Below, in pieces: positions 1-10,800 of a stretch of DNA of 64,000 nt. Location of the stretch: NCBI GenBank assembly GCA_007570785.1, contig ML662442.1, forward strand, positions 61,058,896 through 61,122,895, given 5' to 3'. The translations under genes were made by a program, and so were the position numbers. Source of the DNA: Antilocapra americana (taxonomy: Eukaryota > Chordata > Mammalia > Artiodactyla > Antilocapridae). Under the pieces are notes generated by a model that worked only from the letters and a program-made list of their open reading frames with translations, did no database searches and was not told the DNA's origin. The first letter of the stretch is position 1. Each line of letters begins with the position of its first letter.

Positions 1-1
1 C

Positions 2-256
2 ATGTGTACCCCAATGTTCATCGCTGCATTGTTTACAATAGCCAGGACATGGAAGCAACCTAGATGCCCATCAACTGACGAATGGATAAGAAAGCTGTGG
101 TACATATACACAATGGAATATTACTCAGCATTAAAAAAAAATTCATTTGAAGCAATTCTACTCAGATGGACGAAACTGGAGCCCATTATCCAGAGTGAAG
201 TAAGCCAGAAGGGAAAACAACAATACAGTATATTAACGCATATATATGGAATTTAG
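2..256 (+). pseudogene. L1 ORF2 C-terminal remnant
   Basis: This open stretch of 84 codons is the carboxy end of L1 ORF2p, the endonuclease/reverse transcriptase. It contains the family's conserved tail motifs MFIAALFTIA, IYTMEYYSA and LEPIIQSEVSQ. It ends at the expected TAG after a HIYGI-like end. The endonuclease and RT domains are upstream of the window. The apparent ATG at the window edge is not a real start. The reading frame is intact here, but nothing can be said about the rest of the element. Confidence 0.85.
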
Positions 257-450
257 AAAGACGGTAACGAGAACCCAACATACGAGACAGCAAAAGGAAC
301 GCAGATGTGTAGAATAGACTCATGGACTTTGTGGATGAGGGTAAGGGTGGGATGATATGGGAGAAGGGCATTGAAGCATGTTAATTTTCATATGTCTAAT
401 CAATCGCCAGCCCAGGACTGATGCTCGGGGCTGGTGCAGCGAGATTTCCC

Positions 451-497
451 GGGGGGGGGGGGGGGGGGGAGGGGGGGGGGGGGTGCGGGGGGGAGGG
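451..497 (+). repeat. Poly-G tracts in the L1 3' UTR
   Basis: Runs of 19 G (451-469), 13 G (471-483) and 7 G (487-493) are separated by single or few bases. Artiodactyl L1 3' UTRs carry a G-rich stretch here, but uninterrupted runs this long are unusual. The tract could form a G-quadruplex. Its exact length may be unreliable in sequencing or assembly. Confidence 0.85.
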
Positions 498-689
498 AAG
501 TATAAACAAAGCGAGAGGATTACAAGGCAATGTAAGGCAAAAACAATAAAAAAAAAATAAAATAAAAAAAAAAGAAAGTAAAAAAAAATAAATAAAACGA
601 GAATAGCAATTTTACCTCGGATAGTTGCTTTGAGGATCAAAGTAGAAAATCAAGTTTTAAGTGTACAACCCGGAATCTGGCACCTATTT

Positions 690-724
690 AGGGCTCAATA
701 GACTGAGCGACTGAACTGAACTGA
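690..724 (+). mobile_element. BovB/Bov-tA tail fragment
   Basis: About 35 bp match the extreme 3' end shared by BovB and Bov-tA: GACTGAGCGACTGAACTGAA followed by ACTGAA units. It is probably a very short 5'-truncated insertion. No body sequence or clear target duplication was found. Confidence 0.6.
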
Positions 725-978
725 AATGAAACACTAGCCATCATTGGTGTCATTATTATTATTTCATATGATGTTGTTTAAGACCAAATAACTCAATATA
801 ATGTTATACTATTGTAAACCTGATGTGATTTGCTTGGTTAAGATGAAAGATAAATGTCTTCCTGTAGATAGGGATGGGGGTTCTCCTGAATTAAAAAATG
901 TTATTTTCTTGTCATTCTAAAAAGAGTAAATTGCAGAAGTGAAAACAGAAACTTGAGAAGACAGACTTGGGCTGGGAA

Positions 979-1176
979 TCAAGAAACATACATCAAAGGC
1001 AGATGTTTTCCCACCCTGTACCAAGGAACCTTAGTTTGCCACAAATGGGTTACAAGTTTGCCGGCATATTGAAATTCATCTTCCTCGAGATGATCAACTA
1101 AGACAGGTCTGGGACGACTAGTGGCTTTGGCTGGTGGCTCTGGTTGAAAGTTACCTTGTCCGTTTGCCCCATCCAA
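979..1176 (-). other. Unexplained minus-strand ORF, 65 codons
   Basis: An open frame on the minus strand, apparently not part of a known repeat. It contains at least four CpGs and a balanced amino-acid composition, with the segments RPRPVLVDHLEEDEF and AGKLVTHLWQTKVPWYRVG. I do not recognise the protein. The frame remains open upstream of the ATG for several codons. No convincing splice acceptor or Kozak context decides a start. It could be a fragment of a processed pseudogene, an exon remnant or chance. At 195 bp, chance cannot be excluded. Confidence 0.25.
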
Positions 1177-1250
1177 ACAAATACAGTTTACTCTTGAACA
1201 TTGCTGGGGTTCCGGGTGCTTACCTTTCAGCTGGTTGAAAATGTGCCTAT

Positions 1251-1290
1251 ACTATACAGTCAGCCCTCTGTATCTGTGGCTCCACATTAA
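1251..1290 (+). mobile_element. Tigger-like terminal fragment
   Basis: The segment CAGTCAGCCCTCTGTATCTG followed by GGCTCCACAT resembles the terminal inverted repeat of Tigger/MER2-group DNA transposons. Only one end is visible, so this is a fragment. The remaining sequence to about 1600 is unassigned. Confidence 0.45.
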
Positions 1291-1614
1291 TCTAATCAGC
1301 AAATTAACTGAATACATGCTATATGCCAAGCAAAATAACTATGATAAGTACTACTGATATAATGATGACCAAATAATGTGTGATCTTAACCTTCATGAAA
1401 TATTTAATATACTGAAATAAAAGGCATTAATCAAAGAACCATACAAGTATGTAATTACAAAAAAAATTACTATGAAAGAAAACAACATGTACTAGGAGAA
1501 AGGGCCTGGGTTTGGGCTCCATGGATAGGACATCTGTACTATATTTGTAAGACCATTTAACAAATGGTTAAATGGTTATTTATTGAGTCCTAGGAGTATT
1601 TATCTCAAGTTTAT

Positions 1615-4600
1615 AGTAAAGTCTTATTAAAAGGCACTTCAGCTGGGACTTCTGTTTCTGGAAAGATGAAGTAGACATACATTTTCTTAACCTCATATAT
1701 TCCAGACTTGCAACTGAAGATGCTGGCAACCTAGAAATGCCAATGGGTACAGACAAAAAAACCCTCCAATAAATTCTGTTCTCTCTAGCCAAAAAATCAG
1801 AAAAGGAAAAGCCTAGTAAAACAGAAAACTTTTTGAGAATGATCACTCTACTCAAGCCAAACACCACAGAAAAATGGTTAGTTTCACAACCACCTACACC
1901 AGAAAAGGTTGGGTAGAGTTATTAGAATTGCACCCTCAATGAGTGTAATAAGACATTCACCCACCCTTTGCTGAGGTGGTGTCAGAAAAGGCAGAGTTGA
2001 GAGATGGGACTTACATCTTTGTGAGACAGCAATGAATTCCCATTTTCTGTCAGGGAAACCAAGTGAGGAGTCTAGACTTCCAACACTACCCAGCAGTACT
2101 GAGGCACACTTGCTCCTCCCCCTCACAGTGAAGTCAGAGGATGTCCGTGAAATATCAAGATTTTCACTACTGCCCAATGTAATTAGGTACCACCTCACCA
2201 CAAGAGACCATTACTCACAAGAGTAATGAGGCACTATTATCCCTCCTATCAAGAGTAATATCAGTGAAAACCTCATGAGGAGTCGGTACTCCCACTCTGA
2301 TCAGCAGTAAGGAGGAGCCTGTCTCCTTTAGGTGTCAAAAGAGGCTGAAAGGAGAACCTGGGCTTCTAACCCCACCTAGCAATAACAAGGCAATGCATCT
2401 CATCCCCTGTTGGAGAAATAAAAAACAGGAACCAAACAGAAAACTAAATATATAACAGACTTAAGCTTTGACATAACAATAGTTACATTAAATGTAAATA
2501 GTCTAAATACATCAGTAAAAAGAGATTGATACAGTGGAGTAAAAAGAAATGACCCAAATATATGCTATCTACAAATGCTTACTTCAAATATAACAATATG
2601 GACAGGCTGAAATAAAATGGATGGAAAAAGATATATCACACAAAAATGTATCAGAGCAAAGCAGGAGGAGCTATATTAACATCAAATACAGTAAACTTCA
2701 GATTGAAGAAAATTGCTAAGGACAGGGATATATATTACATAATGATAAAAGTGTCACTATACCAAGATAATACACAATCTTAAATATGTATGTATTAAGC
2801 AACAGAGCTACAACATATGTCAACAAAAAGTGATTCAACTGAAAGGAGAAATAGACAAATTACATTTAAGGGTGGGGACTTCAACATCCATCACTCCACA
2901 ACTGATAAAACATTAGATAGATTATCAGTAAAGACACAGAAGAGCAAGGAATCTAAACAACAAAATCTAATCAACTTTTGTAGAAGATGACAACCAACAC
3001 AGCAAATACACATCGTTTTCAAGTGCCCATCAGAATGGAGATATCTTGAGCTATGAAACAAACCTCAACAACACTAAAGAACTGAATCATAGTATTCTCT
3101 GATTACAATGAATTAAACTAAAAATAAATAACAGAAAGATAACAAAAATTCTCCAAACACTTAAAAACCTAAATGCCATACCTCCAAATAATCTGTAGGC
3201 CTAAAGAAAATTGCAACATATCAAACCACAAATTTTGACAAGGATAAGGAAGTACAGAGGGGAAAATGTCTATTACTAAATGCTGATATTAAAAAAGAGA
3301 AACATCTCAAGTCAATATTCTAAGCCTTTTCATTAAGAATTTGGAAAGAAAAAAATACAGAGAGAAAAATCAATGAAACAAAGATGAATCCTTGAAAAGA
3401 TCAATAAAGGTTACAATCATTAGAAACTCTGAAAAAGAAAGAAAATATACATTACAAATGAGAGGAATAAATGAGAAGATATCACTGCAGACCCTCCATA
3501 TGGCAAAAAGGAAAAAAGAGAATCCTACAAACAACTTAACTTACATAATTCAGCAACTAAGGTGAAATGAACCAGTTCCTCAAAAACCACAATATACCAC
3601 AACTCACCCAAAACAAACTAAATAATTGTTTCAGTTCTTTATTCTGATAATTGAGTCATAATTACAAAGTCCTATAAAAGAAAACTCCAGCCCCTGGTTG
3701 TTTCACTACAGAATTCTATCAAACCTAAAAGAAAGTATTTTCACCAATTCTATACAATCTCTTTCAGAAAGCAAAAGAGAGAATATGTACCAATTTATGA
3801 TTCTAATACTACTAAAATCAGACTGACATCACAAGAAAGATAACTGCAGATCAATACTTCTACCAAAATAGACAAAAAAAATTCACAAAATTTTAGCTAA
3901 TAGAATATAGCAATATATTTAAAAACTATATATCATAACCAAGTGTGGTTAATCCCAAAGATACAAGATTGGTTCAAATATTCAAAACCAATCAGTGCAA
4001 TCTTTTATATTATTAGGCTAAAGAAGGAAAAGCATATGACCAAATAAATTGATGTAGAAAAAGCATTTGACAAAATTTAACACACATTCAAAATAATTTT
4101 AATAAAAGGAACTCTATGTAAAAGCCAGTGTGAAAAAGATGAAAATACAAGCTACAGATTAGAAGAAAATACTTGAAATCCATGTATATAGAATTTACAG
4201 AGAATTCTCAAAATCAAATAGTAAAAAATCAAACAATCCCATTAGAAAATGGGCAAAAGACATGAGCAATCATTTCATTGAGGAAGAAACACAGATGGCA
4301 GATGAGCACATTGTTAGCCATTACTGAGTGCAAATTAAAAGCACAATGAGAATCACTACATACTTCTCAAAATAGCTAAAATTTAAAAAAAAGTCACAAC
4401 AACAAATGCTGGTGAGGATGCAGGAAAGCTGAAATACTTGTACATTGTTGGAAGAGAATATAAAATGGTAGGGTCACATGAAAACACAGTTCAACAGTTT
4501 CTTAAAAACATAACTAAACATGCAACTACCAGCATTTCACTCTTGGGCATTAATCCCAGAGAAATAAAAAAATTATTTTCACACAAAATCCTGTTTACAA

Positions 4601-5125
4601 TAAATATTTATAGCAGCTTTATTCATAATAGCCCCAAACTGGAAACACACCAACTATCGTTTAACATGTGAATAGCTAAATAAACTGCGGTACATCCATA
4701 CTATGGATACCCCTCAGCAGTAAAAAATGAACTATTAATTCATCCAAAAATCTGCATTAATCTTCAGAGAATTATGCTGAGTGAAAAGGTCAATTCCAAA
4801 AGGTTACATGCTGCATGCTTCTCTTTACATAAAACTTTTGAAATGAAAAAATTATCAAAATGCTAAACAGAATAATTGTTTAAAGAGTTAAGTAGGAGAT
4901 GGGAGGAGTGGGGAGGAAGTGGGTGTGGCTATAAAAAGGCCATATGAGTGACATGATGATAGAAATGCTGTGTACCTTCACTATATCAATGCCAATATCC
5001 TGGCTGAGATGCACTTTAGTTTTGTAACATGTTACAACCCTTAGAAACTAGATGAGGGTTGCATAGGATTTCGCTATATTATTACTGCAATTTCACAGGT
5101 CCATAGTCATCTCAAATAAAGGGTT
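1615..5125 (+). mobile_element. Ancient L1M, internally deleted
   Basis: An old mammalian L1 in plus orientation. It begins with an L1M-type noncoding 5' segment (1615-2400). ORF2-derived sequence with many stops follows: a degraded endonuclease region near 2460-3100, RT-region text near 3690-4090, and the C-terminal 'AGCAGCTTTATTCATAATAG' block near 4610. It ends in an L1M 3' UTR with AATAAA near 5115, just before the GT repeat. Order and orientation are collinear with L1, but no long frame survives and parts of ORF2 are missing. Subfamily (L1MC/MD/ME) cannot be fixed by eye. Confidence 0.75.
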
Positions 5126-5131
5126 TAATTT

Positions 5132-5135
<4 letters not shown>

Positions 5136-5183
<48 letters not shown>
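5136..5183 (+). repeat. (GT)24 microsatellite
   Basis: An uninterrupted GT dinucleotide run of about 48 bp. It sits directly after the L1M 3' end, where A/T-rich tails often seed dinucleotide expansion. Likely length-polymorphic. Confidence 0.97.
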
Positions 5184-5185
<2 letters not shown>

Positions 5186-5435
5186 TATGCCTGTGGTGCA
5201 GTGCAACTTCTCACATCAGTGACAGACTAAGAAAGCCTCAGTCAAGCACAGGAATATAGGAAGACAAAGGGAAGCAGTAGAAGGAGCCTGAGGAAAACGA
5301 ATAACTAACCCCTAACTGCAGTAAGTCTTTAGGAAAGTCATGACTGCAGAGACAGAGGCGGTGGGTTACACTGATACTGGAAAAGATGTGAATCTCTTCC
5401 CACTTTTGGGACACCCAGAGGGTCCCAGGGGGACA

Positions 5436-5637
5436 TCAGAGCAGCATTGTCCATTCAAACTTTCTGCAAAAATGGACATATAACTTGAGCTGCCCAGTAC
5501 TGCAGCTAACAGCCACAAAGGGCTCAGGAGCACTTCAAATGTAACTAATGTAACTGAGGGACTCAGTTTAAAAACGTATTTAATTTAAATTGCCACAGAA
5601 TGGCTAGTGCCCACTGTATTGAACAGTAGCTCCTTCT
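5436..5637 (+). mobile_element. hAT-Charlie-type MITE (MER58/MER3-like)
   Basis: The text running from 'CAGCATTGTCCA' through 'GAGCACTTCAAATGTAACTA' to 'GTATTGAACAG' follows the short hAT-Charlie nonautonomous element in which both ends carry related CTGTCCAATA-type termini. It is strongly diverged. The exact subfamily name is uncertain. Confidence 0.65.
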
Positions 5638-6367
5638 GTAGGGGAAAAAAAAAAGCTTTTATGAGAGCCTAGGTTCTGCTACTGGTAAAGTGCTTCAGAA
5701 CTTGGGTAATTTGGGTGTCCTTGTTATCACCTTGATTGTCCTCTTATGCTAATGAAGTCAGCAACAAACAACTTAAAGTATAGTCTCTTACATATGTAGT
5801 AGGTGATGTATGATTATGGCCAACTGGGGTCGATCTGAAGGCTGGTTATTAACATTAAGGGACAGGCACTCCAGAAAGTTAAAACAGCACTTTTGAGATT
5901 TAAACAAATTAATATGTATTAAAGAATTATATGACATCTAGTGTCTTTCAAAGATGATCTGATTACAAAATATAAATCAGTTGAAGAGAATGTATGAAGA
6001 GTGGATTTGAACTGTAGGCAATATATTGCTATGTTTCTAAGAAAGTTCTCCTAAGAGCTGCTTGCTCTTAGGAGCAAGAGCAAGACAGGAGAGGCAAGAA
6101 GTTACTAGGTGCCATTAAATATTCAGTGAGGAGAGCCAGAATAGACTGGCAGCCACAAATACTGAAATGGCCCTCCACAAACAGATGAAACAAGAACAGA
6201 ACAATGTGGCGAAAGTGACTTCCAGACCACGATGCTGGGGCACTAAGAGAAAGCTGGTGTATGAAAATGTGGAAAAACTGGAAAGGAAACACCACGCTCA
6301 GTTCCTAATATATTTTTCTGCCTTCAAATGGTCATACTTAAGTAGAGTTAGTCCTATCTAGTTCCTC
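5638..6367. other. Unassigned sequence
   Basis: No repeat or gene was recognised. Short open frames on both strands at about 6068-6361 overlap each other and lack splice or start signals. A weak MIR-like patch near 5670-5710 is not strong enough to call. Confidence 0.4.
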
Positions 6368-6530
6368 TTGAACAACTGTTGGGCAGCAGGCTGCACCAGA
6401 ATTAATTGGGGAACACTTGAAAATACAGATTCTAGAGTTTACTCCAAAAATTCTAAATCAGATTTTCCAGGGTAGAATCCAGGAATATGTTTCTTTGTTT
6501 GCTTTAAAGTTTCCTAGTATATTCCAAAGT
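6368..6530 (+). mobile_element. MER5A-like hAT MITE, degraded
   Basis: Phrases such as 'GGGGAACACTTGAAAATACAGATTCT', here read only in part, follow the MER5A order: a 'cctgggaacttgttagaaatgcagattct' type block, then 'aaatcaga', then 'gtttgctttaaagtttcc'. Divergence is high, so edges are approximate. Confidence 0.45.
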
Positions 6531-6803
6531 TTACTTAGGTTTTGAGAGACACTGTAACAAATCACGAAAAAAAGTAAAAGAAAATCAGTACCTATGTCAA
6601 CCTGGGAAATGATACAAATTTGGGAGTTAGTTAAAACTACAAGAATGAAAACAAGACACAAGCAACTCTGGATAGATCGCCTCCACTGAGAGCAAGAATA
6701 GAGTATCTGGGACACGTACAAAGACAAATATTTAATGTTATTACTTAATATACTTCAGCACAAACAATGACATACACATGTATGTGTCCAATATGTTTAA
6801 CCT

Positions 6804-8082
6804 ATAGTCCTGGGTGTAATGCTCAAAATTCTCCAAGCCAGGCTTCAGCGATACATGAACTGTGCAATTCCAGATGTTCAAGCTGGTTTTAGAAAAGGCA
6901 GAGGAATCAGATATCAAATGGCCAACATCCACCAGATCACCGAAAAAGCAAGAGAGTTCCAGAAAAACATCTATTCCTGTTTTATTGACTATGCCAAAGC
7001 CTTTGGCTGTGTGGATCACAATAAACTGTGGAAAATTCTGAAAGAGATAGGAATACCAGACCACTTGACCTGCCTCTTGAGAAACCTGTATATAGGACAG
7101 GAAGCAACAGTTAGAACTGGACATGGAACAACTGACTGGTTCCAAAAAGGAAAAGGAATACGTCAAGGCTGTATATTGTCTCTCTGCTTATTTAACTTAC
7201 ATGCAGAGCACATCATGAGAAACGCTGGGCTGGAGGAAGCACAAGCTGGAATCAAGATTGCAGGGAGAAATATCAATAACCTCAGATATGCAGATGACAC
7301 CACCCTTATGGCAGAGGTGAAGAGGAACTAAAAAGCCTCTTGATGAAAGTGAAAGAGGAGAGTGAAAACGTTGGCTTAAAGCTCAACACTCAGAAAACTT
7401 AGATCATGGCATCCGGTCCCATCACTTCATGGCAAATAGAAGGGGAAACAGTGGAAACAGTGTCAGACTTTATTTTTCTGGGCTCCAAAATCACTGTAGA
7501 TTGTGATTGCCGCAATGAAATTAAAAGACGCTTACTCCTTGGAAGGCAAGTTATGACCAACCTAGATAGCATATTGAAAAGCAGAGACATTACATTGCCT
7601 ACAAAGGTCCATCTAGTCAAGGCTATGGTTCTTCCAGTGGTCATGTATGGATGTGAGAGAAAGACTATAAAGAAAGCTGAGTGCTGAAGAATAGATGCTT
7701 TTGAACTGTGGTGTTGGAGAAGACTCTTGAGAGTCCCTTGGACTGCAAGGAGATCAAACCAGTCCATCCTAAAGGAGATCAGTCCTGAGTGTTCATTGGA
7801 AGGACTGATGTTGAAGCTGAAACTACAATCCTCTGGCCACCTGATGTGAAGAGCTGACTCATTTGAAAAGACCCTGATGCTGGGAAAGATTGAGGGGAGG
7901 AAGAGAAGGGGACGACAGAGGATGAGATAGTTGGATGGTATCACTGACTCAATGGACGTGAGTTTGGGTGGACTCTGGGAGTTGGTGATGGACAGGGAGG
8001 CCTGGAGTGCTGCAGTTCATTGGGTCACAAAGAATTGGACACGACTGAGCAACTGAACTGAACTGAACTGATAGTCCTGGGT
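6804..8082 (+). mobile_element. BovB LINE, 5'-truncated, with 12-bp TSD
   Basis: A 5'-truncated RTE-clade BovB, with body at about 6816-8070. It includes the RT region, the C-terminal region and the ACTGAACTGAACTGA tail. The 12-bp sequence ATAGTCCTGGGT occurs perfectly at 6804-6815 and again at 8071-8082, so both insertion edges are fixed. The element inserted into unassigned, non-repeat sequence. It has no promoter and cannot be autonomous. BovB is known in ruminants as a horizontally acquired LINE and as the presumed driver of Bov-tA SINEs. Confidence 0.95.
6819..7331 (+). pseudogene. BovB reverse-transcriptase remnant
   Basis: A 170-codon frame covers much of the RT domain. AGFRKGRG is at residues 22-29, motif A is FIDYAKAFG at 55-63, motif B is GIRQGCILS at 113-121, and the YADD catalytic box is at 157-160. 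The family's KAFD in motif A reads KAFG here, although the first catalytic Asp (FID) and the YADD pair remain. A one-base deletion relative to the family pattern, near 7310, shifts the frame to a stop at 7329. The downstream coding text continues in another frame (7406-7687). The ATG is internal to the ancestral ORF. Nonfunctional. Confidence 0.85.
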
Positions 8083-8287
8083 AAGGGATAAAAAAATGTC
8101 TGTGTTTGAAGTACAGTAATCAGAAATATATAACCCAAGTATAAACTAGTTTACTCCCCCCAAATTAATCAGAAGCTCATACTCTCAAAACAACTACCAT
8201 AAGTGTCATCTATATTTATCTCCTATTAACACAGTTTTTAAAATTAGAATAATGAATATTAGCATTAAGATGGCTTTATTGGTAATG
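8083..8287. other. Unassigned AT-rich spacer
   Basis: Simple AT-rich sequence between the BovB and the next SINE, with nothing recognisable. Confidence 0.4.
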
Positions 8288-8483
8288 AAAGTGTTAGTCA
8301 CTCAGTTTGTGTTTGACTCTTTGCCACCCCATGGACTGTAGCCCATCAGGCTCCCCTGTCCATGGAATTCTGTAGGCAAGAATACTGGTGTGGTAGCCAT
8401 TTCCTTCTCCAGGGGAACTTCTTGACCCAGGGAGTGAACCCAGGTATCCTGCATTGCAAGTGGATGCTTTATCATCTGAGCCA
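8288..8483 (-). mobile_element. Bov-tA SINE
   Basis: A reverse-oriented Bov-tA. On the minus strand it reads from a truncated tRNA-like head (CTCAGATGATAAAG) through 'GGAGAAGGAAATGGC' and the 'GGACAGGGGAGCCTGATGGG' block to the GACTGAGTGAC-type tail. Noncoding; the 60-codon frame over it is incidental. Confidence 0.9.
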
Positions 8484-8944
8484 AAAATGAATGGTGTTCA
8501 AAATTAGTCTCAAATGTAACACAGACACTCTTGTTCTTGCAAAGGGGTAGAATTAAATGAGCCCAGTATAGGTCCTAGGCTTTACAATCCTGGTTTGGCC
8601 AAAGCAGCTTTGTCATCTAACCAGAAAGATAGCTGGAATACTGCTGCAGAAGTCCCTAATGAGCCTTTCATGGAAGGTGCTGTCAGAGTATTTAAAAAGA
8701 CAAATAGTTTAGACTATATCAAGCTGACACACAGGTCATACAAGTATTTTGACATCTGTCTGCAAGTAAACATTCTATATTTGATAAAATTTCATTTTAT
8801 GAGACCATATGCTTCCAGGGACTGAAGGCTACCAGCATCTACAAAAAATAACCTAGTAAAGGTGAATGATGACATCAATTCTTGGTCAGTTTGAAACTAA
8901 AGTCATTTTCCAGAAAGTCTGGCATGACCTTTTTTTAATGAGTT
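8484..8944. other. Unassigned sequence between SINEs
   Basis: No known repeat was recognised. A 76-codon plus frame at 8595-8825 has no similarity I can name and no splice context, so it is not called as a gene. Confidence 0.35.
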
Positions 8945-9170
8945 ACTCTTAATAAATGGGATTCCCAGGTGGTGCATTGGTAGCGTGCCAATGAAGGAGA
9001 CACAGGTTCGATTCTTGAGTTTAGAAGATCCCCTGGAGGAGGAAATGGCAACCCACTCTAGCATTCTTGCCTGGGAAATACCATGAACAGAAGAGCCTGG
9101 CGGGCTACAGTCCATGAGGTAGAAAAGAGTCAGACGTGACTGAAATCGAGTAAACACACTCTTAATAAAT
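8945..9170 (+). mobile_element. Bov-tA SINE with 13-bp TSD
   Basis: A complete plus-strand Bov-tA (about 8958-9157). The tRNA-like head has an A-box region 'GGTGGTGCATTGGTAGCGTG' and a B-box-like GGTTCGATTC, and the BovA body follows. The direct repeat ACTCTTAATAAAT is perfect at 8945-8957 and 9158-9170. Confidence 0.93.
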
Positions 9171-10170
9171 AGAATGAAATTAATAACACCATAGGCTTAT
9201 TTCAACAAATGCAAGCTGCTAAATTTTGCTGAGCATTGAGCTTGTGGGTTTTTAAAACATGATACTCCCTTGAATAATTCTGTTTTGTTTTCAAAAGAAA
9301 TCTGAATTAGAAAACCAACTAGCATGGAGCCCCATAATAAAAATACAATGTTGCAGGTCACCTGTCAGGCATCTATCAGTAGACATTCTCACTGTCAAAT
9401 TTTTAATGAGAACTGATAAACGAAAGGCTTATTGTTCCAAGTAAGAAGAGAATGTTCTTAACAGCAGAAATAAAAAATTCCATACTTACTTCTTTCTTTG
9501 GTGGTTTAAAGCACTCATTTAAAGTGTGCTGCAATGAGAAGTAGTTTATTCAATGTTCTATTTTAAAAAATCTTCTTCAAAATAATGTTATTTCTATATC
9601 AAAAAAGTTTCCTTAGGTATATTATCAGAAAATCCCAATGTTCTAATCAGCAGTTAACCAAAATTCCATCATATACCAATCCAGGAGTGATCACATAATC
9701 ATAAGCATTTGTTAGTGTAGAGCTGGACAGGAAACACTTCTGTAGCTGTTATGTCTGACTTCATGAGGAGTCTTGACTACTTAGGGAGGGCTATGGTGAT
9801 TTAATGAGCTTTGTTACTGCAAATTCAGCCAGGTATTACGAGTCATTCAGAGTATTAGCTGAATAAATGGATATTCTTGGAGATTTATTTAAACATTTAT
9901 TTGTTTTCCTTTGTTAAGCATCATTAAGAAAGATAATTGTTGATCCTGTTTTTGGAAAAAGTGTTTTCTTTCTCTCTTCATTAATAATCAGTGGATGGAA
10001 TAATTGCACAACTACTTGGAGGACAAGTCTCTGCCCCTGTAAAAGGAGGAGGTTAATTTTGTTGGTTTGGAATACTGTCTTATTCTAAAAAGAGTATATT
10101 TACTAGAAATGAAGAAAATAATTATTTGTTTTAAATGGACAAATTACAAGAATAGAGGGTTAAGCGAGAT
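9171..10170. other. Repeat-free block, possible conserved noncoding sequence
   Basis: One kilobase without a recognisable transposon, in a window where most other kilobases carry one. It is AT-rich but not low-complexity, with varied words such as 'GATTTAATGAGCTTTGTTAC' and 'AAGATAATTGTTGATCC'. It leads directly into the CpG-bearing block. Conservation is inferred from repeat exclusion only. Confidence 0.35.
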
Positions 10171-10800
10171 GAAAAAAAAAATTGGATCCTTGGGACTGTC
10201 AGCAGCTGCTTCTGCTGTCGCGACTCTGATGCACTGAGAGAGATCAGACCGAGGCCACTGGAGTGGGGCCGCAGCATCGCAACCACACAGCCTGCGGCTG
10301 CCTTTTCAAACCCGGAGCTGCCCTCTCTGTTTCCTATCGTACGCCTCTGTTAAGCTTGTATTTCAGGATTTACAACCCTCCCTCTCCAGGCTGGCTCCAC
10401 CTAGGCATTTTTTCCTACCTATCAACAGGAGCTGTGCATGCATTAACCCTTCTCAGGGAGCCGTGATTTACACCCACCCCGGTGCCAGCTCACAGCCCAG
10501 GTCACTAGGATCACAGACACCTCCTAATCTTGATTTTTTTTTTTTCCAAGTCGTGTACAGTCGACCTGGAATTTTTTCAGGTGTCATCTCTATTATTATC
10601 CTTTTTATTATCTGTCCTTTCTTTGAGTGAAAATCTTGATCGCAGTGGGTTTTATTTTATACGCCCACCCCTCTTTCACTACAGCACAAAGCTGGTATTC
10701 CAAGTACACTGCTGTCCAAGAGCATCACTAAATGTATCGAGTCTCATCTGACTGAAGTGCAAAGGAGAATGGAAGGGAGGCAGGCAGGGAGGGAAAGTGG
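10171..10800. promoter_or_regulatory. CpG-clustered, GC-raised segment; candidate promoter, exon or enhancer
   Basis: By eye, about 16 CpG dinucleotides fall in roughly 550 bp, including TGTCGCGACTC, GCCGCAGCATCGCAACC, ATCGTACGCC and GTCGTGTACAGTCGACC. Flanking kilobases have almost none. G+C is near half here, against about one third around it. It contains no repeat I recognise. A 67-codon plus frame at 10263-10466 lies within it, but I see no homology. The strand and any transcript are undetermined. CpG retention without repeat origin suggests an unmethylated element, such as an alternative promoter, noncoding first exon or enhancer. Confidence 0.4.

Larger units (their letters stand above)
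1..600 (+). mobile_element. LINE-1 3' end (L1_BT-like), 5' truncated by the window edge
   Basis: This is the 3' end of a ruminant L1: the C-terminus of ORF2, then the 3' UTR, then an A-rich tail at about 538-600. The text matches the artiodactyl L1 3' region as I recall it, including the AGCAACCTAGATGCCCATCA block and the stretch after the ORF2 stop. The 3' UTR contains an expanded poly-G tract. The 5' part lies outside the window, so the element length is unknown. The low decay of the ORF2 tail suggests a comparatively young copy. Confidence 0.9.
601..1250. other. Unassigned sequence between L1 and L1M
   Basis: Apart from the BovB tail and the ORF at 979-1176, this stretch matched no repeat I recognise. 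Composition is mixed AT-rich, with a few CpG dinucleotides confined to about 1060-1220. Confidence 0.4.

Noticed and set aside
320..640. Proline- and phenylalanine-rich minus frame of 106 codons
   Set aside because: Translation of the poly-G and poly-A tracts of the L1 3' end.
6741..7166. 141-codon minus frame
   Set aside because: Antisense shadow of the BovB reverse transcriptase.
10263..10466. 67-codon frame in the CpG cluster as a protein gene
   Set aside because: No recognisable domain, no splice context, and higher G+C lowers stop frequency; kept only as part of the regulatory candidate.
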